Assembly (NCBI GenBank): GCA_039028635.1
Contig: JBCCHV010000066.1
Location: 1-36,083 of the forward strand
Reading direction: 5' to 3'
DNA: 36,083 nucleotides
From: Acidobacteriota bacterium
GTDB taxonomy: Bacteria > Acidobacteriota > Thermoanaerobaculia > Multivoradales > JBCCEF01
Shown piece by piece: positions 1-7,891 of the stretch. Within the stretch, counting starts at the first letter, position 1, and each line of letters begins with the position of its first letter. The notes below the pieces were generated by a model. It was not told the origin of the DNA, did no database searches, and saw nothing but the letters and a program-made list of their open reading frames with translations. A program made the translations under genes and the position numbers.

Positions 1-22
1 GGTTCAATTCCTAGGTGCCACC
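1..22 (+). tRNA. 3' end of a tRNA, probably tRNA-His (partial)
   Basis: The window opens inside a tRNA T-arm. G2 and the loop TTCAATT (3-9) are followed by the 3' T-stem CCTAG (10-14), a seven-base acceptor strand GTGCCAC (15-21) and a C at 22. A C discriminator is characteristic of tRNA-His, where it pairs with the extra G-1, so His is the likely identity. The anticodon is outside the window. CCA is not encoded: the following bases are CGA. The T-loop pattern is seen directly; the isotype is inferred. Confidence 0.5.
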
Positions 23-333
23 CGAATTTCTCGGCGGCGTGTGGCGTCGGGGGCAGGGATCTGGCTGCGGCCGTTGACGGTCTGAACTGTCCTGGGTAGG
101 CTTGGCACCGAGCGAGGTCGCGGGCGTGAGCTCCTGTCGGGGGAAGTTTCTCCTTCAAGGCCGCATCCAATTCGGCCAAGCTCGCGAAGACCTTGGTTGG
201 ATGTAGGTCTGTCACTTCGGAGCCCGGATGGTCAAGGGCTTCCTCTCTTCTCAGTGAGCTTTGCTTCATAGCGGTCGGGCTCTTCCGGAGCCCGGCCGCC
301 CCGTTCGATGGGCTTTACTCGAGGAGAGTCAAA
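23..333 (+). other. Long leader/intergenic region upstream of the first TonB receptor
   Basis: About 310 bases with no convincing gene. A possible sigma70-type promoter is TTGACG (74-79), a 17-base gap, then TAGGCT (97-102); the -10 match is poor. If it is used, the transcript has a leader of roughly 220 bases. Several short complementary pairs (for example GACCT/AGGTC around 190-209) suggest the leader can fold, and it ends with the strong hairpin listed separately. I see no Fur box and no recognisable cobalamin riboswitch core. Confidence 0.35.
271..299 (+). promoter_or_regulatory. Strong 5'-UTR hairpin before the TonB receptor
   Basis: GCGGTCGGGCTC (271-282) pairs with GAGCCCGGCCGC (288-299) over 12 base pairs, one of them a G-U wobble, around the loop TTCCG. 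It ends 21 bases before the ribosome-binding site GAGGAG (321-326) of the receptor gene. No T-run follows, so it does not look like a simple terminator. It may stabilise the mRNA or be one arm of a translational or attenuation switch. The structure is visible in the sequence; the role is inferred. Confidence 0.5.
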
Positions 334-2679
334 ATGGAACAGCGCCGAACAGCGTTGCTGAGGGCGTTTCGCATACTCGGACCTTTGATGGTCTTGATCA
401 TGGTCGCCCTTTCGGGGCCGGCTGTCGCTTCAGCCAAGGCCGATCCGGCGATGGAGCGCAGTACCAAAACTTCGACCGCTGCTGGTTCCGCAGCCGAGGA
501 AGACGCCGCGTCGGTGGAAGCCGCCGAGGCCGCGCCGGAGAGCGCTGCCGACGATGGTGCCGCGAGCGACACCGTGGTCAAGGATTCGATCGTGGTGACC
601 GGCAGCCGCCGTGAGCAGCGCCAGAGTGAGCTCACCCGCACCACTACCGTCATCGATAGTCTCGAGCTCAAGGTCGATCTCACCAAGAGCTCGAACGTCG
701 GCGACATTCTGGGCCGATCGATCCCGGGCTACGGGGCTCCCACCTTCATCGACTTGATCCGCAATCAGACCCTGCGGGGCCGCGAGCCGCAGTATCTCTT
801 CGACGGCGTGCCGCTGGTCTACAACGGCGGCTCCGGGTTTTCCGAGAGTCCGCTGGTGAAGTTCGAGCCCGGCGTGGTCGATCAGGTCGAGGTGCTCTAC
901 GGTCCGACCTCGAACTATGGAGCCGGTGCCACCGGCGGCGTGATTCAGTTTCTGACCCGTGGCCCGGCGGACGACGCCTTTCGCCTCGAGCTCCGGCAGC
1001 AGGCGACGACCTTCACGCAGGCGAGCTCACCCTTCGGTGACGATGCCCTGAGCTACAAGACGTCGGCCGTGATGTCGGGCCGGTTGGGTCTTTTCGACTA
1101 CCTGGTGTCGGGCAGCTACGACTCCCAGAACGGCGTGATCGACGGCGAGAACGACGTCGCCAACCCGGTGTATTACGGCTTCACCGACGACACCAGCTAC
1201 TTCACCAAGCTGGGGGCCGACCTCACCCCGAGCCAGCGCCTCGAGGGCTTCTACAGCTTCATCGACCGCGAGCTCGACGGCCGGGTGTTCGAGACGGTGC
1301 TGCGCGATGACGGCTTCGCGACCGGCCGCGAGAGCCCCAACCAGCAGTCCTTCAACTATGGTTCGTCCAACACCCCGATTGACGAGAAAGAGCTGCTGAG
1401 CGTGCGCTACAGCCATGCCGACCTCGGCGGTGGTCAGCTGATGCTGCAGTACTACGATCGCGAGGACGAGATCATCGGGGCCTGGATCGACCTGCGCGCC
1501 ATTCCGCTGCCGCCGGTCTTCCCGAACAACTACCAGAAGACCCAGCTCGACTTCAGCGAGGGCTTCCGCTCCCAGTACTCGAAGTCCTTCGGCGACTCCT
1601 TCGACGTGCTGGTCGGATTCGATTTCGAGGACCAGACTCGCGGCAGCCGTGCGCTGGTGTTCGCGACCGGTCCGAACTTCGACATCGAACGCGATGTGAC
1701 GACGCCGATCCGCGATGACCTGTTCCTCTATCCCTTCGATCTCCAGACCGAGGGTTACTTCCTGCAGGCCGACTTCCGGGCGACGGACAAGCTGTCGCTG
1801 AGTGGCGGCGTGCGCTATGAGGATGTCGAGTTCGAGATCGGTAGCGGTGTGCGCGTCTTCGACTTCCTGCAGGCCTTCCGGCCCGGCGGTCAGGGCGCCA
1901 ACTCGGGGACCGCCTTCAATCTCGGCGGCACCTACCAGCTCAACGCCAGCGACCAGATCTACGGCAGCTTCGCCCAGGGCTTCGAGGTGCCGAGCCTGTT
2001 CAACGTCGCCCGCCTGGTGCCGCCGAACCAGCCGCTCGAAAGCGCCGAAGCGATCGAGCCTCAGATCGTCGACAACTTCGAGCTTGGCTATCGCGGCTAC
2101 CGCGGCGACTTCAGCTACTCCTTCGCCGCCTTCTTCACCGAGTCGGAGTTCGGCGAGAACTTCATCTACGATCCGGAGACCAACTTCGGCGAGTACAACC
2201 GCTCACCGGAAGAGACCTACGGATTCGAGACCGTGCTCGGCTGGCAGGCCAGCGCCAAGCTGTCCTTCTTCGGGACCGCCGCCTGGAGCGAGGGCGACTT
2301 CGATCCGGACGGCAATGGTCCCTCCGGCTTCGTGCCGCAGACCAGTCTCGATATCCAGCCCTGGAAGGCGACCCTCGAGGCGAAGTACTTGCTGACCAAC
2401 AAGGTGACCCTCAACGGCCTGGTGCTGGCGGTGGGGGACCGTGACCGGGCCTTCGACGAGGGCATCGACCTCTACGAGATCGAGGGCTATGCGGTGGCCG
2501 ACGTCGGCGTCGACTGGAGGCTGCCGCGGGGTGAGCTCGGAATCCAGATCTCCAATCTCTTCGATCGCGCCTACTTGCCGCCGAGCAGCCAGAGCTATCG
2601 CGGCAATCCGCTGTTCGTGGCGCGGGTGGCGGGTGCTCCCGGCCGTTCGGTGGGGCTGTCCTACTCGATCGACTTCTGA
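334..2679 (+). CDS. TonB-dependent outer-membrane receptor (first)
   Basis: A 781-residue outer-membrane receptor that would import a scarce ligand, such as an iron chelate, using TonB-ExbBD energy. The ATG at 334 is chosen because GAGGAG lies 7 bases upstream and the product begins with a signal peptide (charged MEQRR, hydrophobic core, AVASA near residue 34). A Glu/Ala-rich linker follows, then a TonB-box-like stretch DSIVVTG (residues 84-90), a plug domain (VEVLYGP, GATGGVIQF) and a long beta-barrel ending in the aromatic residue F, as barrel proteins do. The barrel is rich in alternating Tyr/Phe/Arg strands. The substrate cannot be read from sequence. Unlike the second receptor it has no visible Fur box, so it may import something other than ferric siderophores or be regulated otherwise. 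Confidence 0.9.
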   Translation: MEQRRTALLRAFRILGPLMVLIMVALSGPAVASAKADPAMERSTKTSTAAGSAAEEDAASVEAAEAAPESAADDGAASDTVVKDSIVVTGSRREQRQSELTRTTTVIDSLELKVDLTKSSNVGDILGRSIPGYGAPTFIDLIRNQTLRGREPQYLFDGVPLVYNGGSGFSESPLVKFEPGVVDQVEVLYGPTSNYGAGATGGVIQFLTRGPADDAFRLELRQQATTFTQASSPFGDDALSYKTSAVMSGRLGLFDYLVSGSYDSQNGVIDGENDVANPVYYGFTDDTSYFTKLGADLTPSQRLEGFYSFIDRELDGRVFETVLRDDGFATGRESPNQQSFNYGSSNTPIDEKELLSVRYSHADLGGGQLMLQYYDREDEIIGAWIDLRAIPLPPVFPNNYQKTQLDFSEGFRSQYSKSFGDSFDVLVGFDFEDQTRGSRALVFATGPNFDIERDVTTPIRDDLFLYPFDLQTEGYFLQADFRATDKLSLSGGVRYEDVEFEIGSGVRVFDFLQAFRPGGQGANSGTAFNLGGTYQLNASDQIYGSFAQGFEVPSLFNVARLVPPNQPLESAEAIEPQIVDNFELGYRGYRGDFSYSFAAFFTESEFGENFIYDPETNFGEYNRSPEETYGFETVLGWQASAKLSFFGTAAWSEGDFDPDGNGPSGFVPQTSLDIQPWKATLEAKYLLTNKVTLNGLVLAVGDRDRAFDEGIDLYEIEGYAVADVGVDWRLPRGELGIQISNLFDRAYLPPSSQSYRGNPLFVARVAGAPGRSVGLSYSIDF

Positions 2680-2702
2680 GCTCGTCGAGGCGCGAAATGA
2701 TT

Positions 2703-2737
2703 CGCCCCTCGGGCCCGATGGGGCGCGAGGGGCGTTT
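2703..2737 (+). terminator. Terminator hairpin after the first TonB receptor
   Basis: CGCCCCTCG (2703-2711) pairs perfectly with CGAGGGGCG (2726-2734) and is followed by TTT. It lies 24 bases past the receptor stop codon and before the convergent SDR gene. The stem is strong but the T-tract is short. Confidence 0.6.
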
Positions 2738-2777
2738 CGCTATGAGGAGCTGTTGAATCTGCCGCCTGGAGTTGGAA

Positions 2778-3560
2778 TCAGAGGTTCTGGCCGCCGGAGA
2801 CCTCGATTCGCTGACCGGTGATCCAGTGGTTGTCGCCCGTCAGCAAGCTGGCCACGGCGCCACCGATGTCGTCCGGCAGACCGACCCGGCCGAGGGCGGT
2901 GTTGGCGGCGATGAATTGGTTGAGCTCGGCGTTGTCGCGCACCGCGCCGCCGCCGAAGTCGGTCTCGATGGCTCCCGGAGCGATGGTGTTGACGGTGATG
3001 CCGCGGGGCCCGAGCTCGTGGGCGAGGTAGCGGGTCAGCACTTCGACGGCACCCTTCATGCTGGCGTAGGCGGAGTAGCCGGGAAATGCGAAGCGGGTCA
3101 GGCCGGTCGAGATGTTGACGATGCGTCCGCCATCGGCGAGCAACGGCAGGAGCCGCTGGGTGAGAAAGAAGGTGCCCTTGAAGTGAATGTTCATCAGGGC
3201 GTCGAACTCTTCCTCGCTGGTGTCGGCGAAGGGCTGGTGCACTCCGATGCCGGCGTTGTTGACCAGGAAGTCGAAGCGGTCGCGCTGCCAGGTCGAGGCG
3301 AGGGTTTCGCCGACCCGACGGGCGAAGTCTTCGAAGGTCTCGCTGCGGCCGGCGTCGAGCTGCAGGGCGGCGCCTTGGCCGCCGCCGGCTCGAATCTCAT
3401 CGACCACCTGGTCGGCAGCGTCGGAACGGGAATGAAAGGTCAGAATCACGCCGACGCCGCCGGCGGCGAGCTCGAGAGCCATACTCTTGCCCAGGCCACG
3501 GCTGCCGCCGGTGATCAGGGCGATTCTCTCGCTCGGGTGCGCATCGTGAAGATCGGTCAT
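2778..3560 (-). CDS. Short-chain dehydrogenase/reductase (SDR)
   Basis: A classical SDR of about 260 residues, a cytosolic NAD(P)-dependent oxidoreductase. Visible motifs are the Rossmann glycine motif TGGSRGLG near the N-terminus, NNAG about 80 residues later, the catalytic Ser in NIS, and the catalytic YASMK (Tyr-x3-Lys). The C-terminal half has PGAIETDF and ends WITGQRIEVSGGQNL, as in FabG-like SDRs. Two ATGs are close together at 3566 and 3560. GGAG on the minus strand sits only 2 bases from the first but 8 from the second, so I prefer 3560. The gene is divergent from an AraC regulator, a common pairing in which the regulator controls the SDR. The Arg after TGGS is compatible with NADP use. 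The substrate is unknown. Confidence 0.92.
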   Translation of the reverse strand: MTDLHDAHPSERIALITGGSRGLGKSMALELAAGGVGVILTFHSRSDAADQVVDEIRAGGGQGAALQLDAGRSETFEDFARRVGETLASTWQRDRFDFLVNNAGIGVHQPFADTSEEEFDALMNIHFKGTFFLTQRLLPLLADGGRIVNISTGLTRFAFPGYSAYASMKGAVEVLTRYLAHELGPRGITVNTIAPGAIETDFGGGAVRDNAELNQFIAANTALGRVGLPDDIGGAVASLLTGDNHWITGQRIEVSGGQNL

Positions 3561-3594
3561 CGTCATCTCTCCGAGGGTCTGGGTGGGTTGGGAA

Positions 3595-3611
3595 GCGCGG
3601 CAGCGCCGCGC
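3595..3611. promoter_or_regulatory. Dyad in the SDR/AraC divergent promoter region
   Basis: GCGCGGC (3595-3601), a three-base spacer AGC, then GCCGCGC (3605-3611) forms a perfect inverted repeat between the divergently transcribed SDR and AraC genes. It could be an operator or simply a GC-rich hairpin in the SDR leader. No clear -35/-10 pair was found for either gene. Confidence 0.3.
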
Positions 3612-3730
3612 CCCGTGGTCGAAGAGATGATGCCGTTTCGGGCCGTCGGTTGCCTGCCCAATCGACCGGAAGATCTGCCTATTTCTCCAAACCGGGCACG
3701 ATCGTCTGCCGGACGGTTTAGGCTTTCGCC

Positions 3731-4636
3731 ATGTCCGAGGCTCGACCCATCACGGTTTCCTCCAGGCTCGCCGACCTGGCTGCCCGGGTGGCGGGTTTCG
3801 CCGGCGAGGCGAGCCCGGGGCCCGAGCACGCCACCGACATCGAGGGCCTGCTGGCGATTCACAGCCGTCGTCCGACGGCGATCGAGCCGGTGCTCTACCA
3901 GCCCTCCTTTTGCATCATCCTGCGCGGCGGCAAGTGCGTTCAGCTGGGGGATCGGAGGCTCGACTTCGGCCCCGGGGATGCGGTGGTGATCAGCCACCAC
4001 TTGCCGGTCTTGGCGAAGATCACCGTCGCCAGCGAGCATGAGCCCTTCTCGTCCCTCGCCTTCGACCTCGATCTCGGACTGGCTCGCGAGCTGCACGATC
4101 GTGTCGGCGAGCCCACCTCGTCTCGATCCTTGTCCCGATCGCTGGAGACCGGGCCGGCACCGCCGGCGCTGGTCGATGCCATGGTGCGTCTGTTCGATCT
4201 GGTCGGCCGGCGTCGCGATGGCGAAATCCTGGCGCCCTTGTTGCGCCGCGAGATCCACTATCGCCTGCTCAGCGCTCCCCAAGGAGAGACTCTGCGGCAA
4301 CTGCTGCAGGAGAGCAGCCACGCCAGCCAGATCGCTCGCGCCATTTCGCTGTTGCGGCGCGACTTCTCGCAACCCCTCGCGGTGCCGGACCTGGCCCGGG
4401 CCGCGGGCATGAGTGACTCGTCTTTCCACGAGCACTTCCGATCCCTCACCGGCACCACGCCGTTGCAGTACCTGAAGAGCCTCCGCCTACTGGAGGCGAG
4501 GCGCTTGATCCGGGAAGGCAAGCACAACGTCACCGAGGCGGCCCTCGGTGTCGGCTATCAGAGCCCCACCCAGTTCAGTCGCGAGTACTCGCGCCACTTC
4601 GGCCATTCGCCGCGCCACGACCTGACCTCTGCCTGA
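3731..4636 (+). CDS. AraC-family transcriptional regulator with AraC_N domain
   Basis: A 301-residue cytosolic DNA-binding regulator. The N-terminal half (about residues 30-180) looks like the AraC_N cupin-type ligand domain, including EPVLYQPSFCIILRGGK and the turn GDAVVISHHLPV. The C-terminal half carries the two helix-turn-helix motifs of AraC/XylS proteins: a first recognition region around LARAAGMSDSSFHEHFRSLTG, then TEAALGVGYQSPTQFSREYSRHFGHSP. AraC_N-type regulators are often found divergent from an SDR or aldo-keto reductase that they control, as seen here, so regulation of the neighbouring SDR is the likely role. The ligand is unknown. No strong Shine-Dalgarno is visible, but the ATG at 3731 fits the family length. 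Confidence 0.9.
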   Translation: MSEARPITVSSRLADLAARVAGFAGEASPGPEHATDIEGLLAIHSRRPTAIEPVLYQPSFCIILRGGKCVQLGDRRLDFGPGDAVVISHHLPVLAKITVASEHEPFSSLAFDLDLGLARELHDRVGEPTSSRSLSRSLETGPAPPALVDAMVRLFDLVGRRRDGEILAPLLRREIHYRLLSAPQGETLRQLLQESSHASQIARAISLLRRDFSQPLAVPDLARAAGMSDSSFHEHFRSLTGTTPLQYLKSLRLLEARRLIREGKHNVTEAALGVGYQSPTQFSREYSRHFGHSPRHDLTSA

Positions 4637-4671
4637 TCGCTGCGTCGATTCGCCGCCGGGGGAAGAATTTC

Positions 4672-4701
4672 TTGACAAATCGGACGAAATCGGTCCACAA
4701 T
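4672..4701 (+). promoter_or_regulatory. Sigma70-type promoter of the second TonB receptor
   Basis: A perfect -35 TTGACA (4672-4677) is separated by 18 bases from the -10 CACAAT (4696-4701). Transcription would start near 4708, inside or next to the Fur-box-like dyad, giving a leader of about 120 bases. Confidence 0.65.
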
Positions 4702-4710
4702 TTTCAGTCT

Positions 4711-4733
4711 TTAATGAGATTCATTCTCAATAA
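4711..4733. promoter_or_regulatory. Fur-box-like operator
   Basis: An AT-rich dyad with core TGAGATTCATTCTCA: TGAGA and TCTCA are perfect inverted arms, and the symmetry continues into flanking TTA/TAA. It closely resembles classic Fur sites of the AATGAGAATNATTCTCATT type. It begins 10 bases after the -10 element, an ideal place for iron-dependent repression. The match is judged by eye; the regulator gene is not in the window. Confidence 0.7.
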
Positions 4734-4829
4734 GCGTTTTTTGCGCTTGGCCCGGGCGTTCCATCGTGTGCCCAGGTCCGCCGTCATCCGCATTCCCGCA
4801 CAAGCCTAATCAATGCAGAGGAACCCGTC

Positions 4830-7100
4830 ATGAAGGTGGCCACTTACTCGAATCTCGCCCTATTCTTGCTCGCCTTGGTGGTCCCGGTTCCTGGGGCCTT
4901 CGCCGATTCGCCGCCCAATGGGGCGGCCGTCGAAGAGTCCTCCGAGGAGGAATCCAGCCGCGAATCCTCCGCCGACGACGAGTCCCAGCGCGAAGAGATC
5001 TTCGACGAGATCGTGGTGACCGGCGGCCTGATCGAAGAGACCCTGCAGGACACCCCGGAGAGCGTCGCGGTGTGGGGATCGGACGCCATCACCGATGCCG
5101 GCATGCTGGAGCTGCAGGACGTTCTCAACCAGACCGCCAATGCCTACCAGCTCCTCAACGGCGAAGGCTTCGGTATTCGCGGCATCAACCACACCGGCGT
5201 CGGAACCGGTGGAGTCGGGGAGTTGGGCAGCTACTACATCGACGGCGTCGCGGTCACCGGTTTCGCCAAACGCATCGGCCCGACCCAGCTCTGGGACGTC
5301 GCCCAGGTCGAGATCCTGCGCGGTCCTCAGACCACCAACGTCGGTCTCAACGCCCTCGGTGGGGCGATCGTGCTCGCCACCAAGGAGCCGGTCTTCCAGT
5401 ACGAGAGCCGCTGGCGCGTCGGTCTGGCGGAGGATTCCAGCTGGGAAGCGGCGGGCATGGTCAACGCTCCCCTGAGCGACACCTCGGCGCTGCGAATCAC
5501 CGCCGAAACTTGGAATCGCGACGGCTACATCAACAACCCGACCCGTGGCGAAGACGACTTCAACGCCCGCGAGAACAACACGCTGCGGGCGAAGTACCTC
5601 TATCTGCCGAAGTCGGCGAACAACTTCAGCGCCCAGGTGACCGCCCAGTATGGCGAGACCCGACGGGGTAGCGACGTCATCGTCCTCGAGTTCCTCGACG
5701 ACCGCATCAACGACTCCAATCTCGAGGAGTTCGAGAACAACGACTCCCTGTCCTTCTCGGTCGATCTGAGATGGTCCCTCAACGATCGCTGGAGCCTGCG
5801 CTCGATCTCGTCGCTCCTGCAGTCCGACACCAGCACCTTCGGCGATGGTGACCGGGCTCCCACCGGCAGCACCTTCACGGCGCGCGACCGCAGCGACGAC
5901 AACTGGGCCCAGGACGTGCGCTTCGAGTACGCCGGCCCGTCCAGCCAGGGAGCCCTCGGCTTCTACGTCACCGAGGTCACCGCCAAGGGCATGTCGACGG
6001 CGGAGACCGAGCTGCTGTCGCGGGAGGTCGGGATTCCGCCCACCTTGCTGCCCTTCTATCCGGTGGTCAATCGGGTCGGGGTCGAGAGCCCGTTCGATAT
6101 CGAGACCAGCAATTACGCCCTCTTCGGACGCTGGGACTGGCAGCTGACGGACCGCTGGCGGGCCTTTGCCGGCCTGCGCTGGGACGTCGAGCAGCTCGAT
6201 TCCGACGAGACCATTCAGACGCGTCTGCTGTCGGAGTTGCCCGATACCTCCTTGCTGCCGCCGCCCCTCGCCGCCGCCATCGAACAGGTCAATGCGCTTC
6301 TCCTGGCGCGCTTGGGAACCACCAGCCGGCGCACCGAGACGGAGTACGACGCGCTGTTGCCGGAGGCCGGCATCAGCTACGAGTGGAGCGACGCGGTGAC
6401 CACGTCGCTGTTCTACAAGCGCGGCTACCGCGCCGGCGGTGCCCAGGTGACGGTGGTCGGACGGTTCAACGAGTACGATCCGGAGACCCTCGATCTGGTG
6501 GAGTTCTCGCTCCGCTCGACGGCCCTCGACAAGCGACTGACCTTCAACACAAACGTCTACTACGGCGACTGGACGGACCAGCAGATCACGGTGGCACAGA
6601 CCGACCAGATCTTCGACTTTTTGGTCGAGAACGCCGGCGCTTCGGAGCTCTACGGGGTGGAGATCGAGACCGCCTATCGGCCGCGCAGGGCGTGGAATGT
6701 CTATGGCTCGGTCGGCTTCGCCCACACCGAGTTCACCGAGTTCGAGACCTCCCAGGGCGAAGACGTCACCGGCAATCGCTTCGCCTCGGCGCCCGAGTGG
6801 ACGGCGTCCCTCGGCTTCAACTATCGCTTCGCGGACGGCTGGTTCGTGCACGCCGATGTCGGCTACCAGGGTGAGGCCTTCGCGCGCATCTTCAACGAGC
6901 CCGAGTTCATGCTCGACGAGCGCACCCTGTTCAATCTGCGGGGCGGCTACGAGACCGGAAGCTACTCGGTCCTGGCCTTCATCGACAATGCCACCGACGA
7001 GCAGTACCTGGTGTCGAAGTTCCCCGGCGTCGGCAACCGCGGCTTCGGTCGTCTGGGCGATCCGCGGCAGGCGGGAGTCCAGCTCCTCCTGCGCTTCTAG
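4830..7100 (+). CDS. TonB-dependent receptor, probably iron/siderophore (second)
   Basis: A 756-residue outer-membrane receptor. The ATG at 4830 has GAGGA 7 bases upstream. The signal peptide ends at AFA (residue 25), followed by an unusual Glu/Ser-rich acidic linker (about residues 30-57) and a TonB box around DEIVVTGG (59-66). The plug includes GFGIRGINHTGVG, YYIDGVAV and VEILRGPQTT; a barrel of roughly 550 residues ends in RF. The promoter and Fur-like box directly upstream point to iron repression and hence to ferric-siderophore or haem uptake. No siderophore biosynthesis, periplasmic binding protein or ABC genes lie nearby, so it probably scavenges exogenous chelates. The exact ligand is inference. 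Confidence 0.92.
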   Translation: MKVATYSNLALFLLALVVPVPGAFADSPPNGAAVEESSEEESSRESSADDESQREEIFDEIVVTGGLIEETLQDTPESVAVWGSDAITDAGMLELQDVLNQTANAYQLLNGEGFGIRGINHTGVGTGGVGELGSYYIDGVAVTGFAKRIGPTQLWDVAQVEILRGPQTTNVGLNALGGAIVLATKEPVFQYESRWRVGLAEDSSWEAAGMVNAPLSDTSALRITAETWNRDGYINNPTRGEDDFNARENNTLRAKYLYLPKSANNFSAQVTAQYGETRRGSDVIVLEFLDDRINDSNLEEFENNDSLSFSVDLRWSLNDRWSLRSISSLLQSDTSTFGDGDRAPTGSTFTARDRSDDNWAQDVRFEYAGPSSQGALGFYVTEVTAKGMSTAETELLSREVGIPPTLLPFYPVVNRVGVESPFDIETSNYALFGRWDWQLTDRWRAFAGLRWDVEQLDSDETIQTRLLSELPDTSLLPPPLAAAIEQVNALLLARLGTTSRRTETEYDALLPEAGISYEWSDAVTTSLFYKRGYRAGGAQVTVVGRFNEYDPETLDLVEFSLRSTALDKRLTFNTNVYYGDWTDQQITVAQTDQIFDFLVENAGASELYGVEIETAYRPRRAWNVYGSVGFAHTEFTEFETSQGEDVTGNRFASAPEWTASLGFNYRFADGWFVHADVGYQGEAFARIFNEPEFMLDERTLFNLRGGYETGSYSVLAFIDNATDEQYLVSKFPGVGNRGFGRLGDPRQAGVQLLLRF

Positions 7101-7227
7101 CCGGCTGCTGACGGGGTGATCGGCAGCGATTGGTAGACTCCTCCCATCGCAGCAAGTGAATCTGTCACATGGACTTAGCCTGCGGGCGGTTCCGTCGGGA
7201 CTGATTCCGTAGGCGGAGGGAGGGGTC

Positions 7228-7788
7228 ATGGTCTCACTCGCATCGTTGTGGTTGCCGATTCTGGTTTCGGCGATCGTCGTTCACCTGGCGAGCTTCATCG
7301 TCTGGATGGTGTTGCCCCATCATCGGTCCGATTGGGCCAAGCTGCCGGACGAGGATGCCTTTGCCGATGCGGTCAATCAGCAGAACCCCGCGGCGCCGGG
7401 GCAGTACGCCGTTCCCCACGCCGCCAACCCGTCGGACTGGAAGGACGAGAAGCTCCTCGAGAAGATGCGCCGCGGGCCGGTGGCGCTGTTGGTGCTCAAA
7501 CCGGTGGGGCAGACCGGCATGGGCAAGAACCTCGCCCTGCACTTCGTCCACTGTCTGGTGATCGCCACCTTGGCCGCCTACATCGGCGCCCTGACCTTGG
7601 CTGCCGGGACCGACTTCGCGAGGGTTTTCCAGGTGATCGGAGTCGCGGCGATCCTCGGTTGGGCGGGCTGCATTCCGGTGAATGCGAACTGGTTCGGCCA
7701 TAGCTGGTCTTCGACCATCAAGAGCATCATCGATGGAGTGGCGTATGGCCTGTTGACGGGAGCTATCTTCGGCTGGCTCTGGCCTTAG
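7228..7788 (+). CDS. Conserved membrane protein of unknown function
   Basis: A 186-residue inner-membrane protein. The ATG at 7228 follows a GGAGGGAGGGG ribosome-binding stretch. An N-terminal membrane segment (LPILVSAIVVHLASFIVWMVL) is followed by a charged soluble loop with PHHRSDWAKLPDE and KLLEKMRRGP. Three more hydrophobic segments follow (about residues 104-128, 132-150 and 168-186), and the protein ends in GWLWP. I do not recognise a named domain, although the loop pattern feels like a widespread hypothetical family. The gene stands alone between the second receptor and the interrupted exported gene. A role cannot be assigned. Confidence 0.75.
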   Translation: MVSLASLWLPILVSAIVVHLASFIVWMVLPHHRSDWAKLPDEDAFADAVNQQNPAAPGQYAVPHAANPSDWKDEKLLEKMRRGPVALLVLKPVGQTGMGKNLALHFVHCLVIATLAAYIGALTLAAGTDFARVFQVIGVAAILGWAGCIPVNANWFGHSWSSTIKSIIDGVAYGLLTGAIFGWLWP

Positions 7789-7796
7789 CCCGACAA

Positions 7797-7820
7797 CCTC
7801 GCCGGCGCTCGGCGGCGAGG
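7797..7820 (+). terminator. Hairpin after the membrane-protein gene
   Basis: CCTCGCCG (7797-7804) and CGGCGAGG (7813-7820) form a perfect eight-pair stem with an eight-base loop, 9 bases past the stop codon. No T-run follows, so termination is only a possibility. Confidence 0.35.
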
Positions 7821-7891
7821 CCGCCTCCGGGCGTCTGGCAGACTCTCCCGAATCTCGAACTTTCGGGGTCGCTGTCGCGTACAATCGATGC

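Noticed and set aside
4860-7229. 789-codon open frame on the minus strand opposite the second TonB receptor
   Set aside because: It is the antisense shadow of a clear receptor gene in GC-rich DNA; it has no signal, domain or ribosome-binding site.
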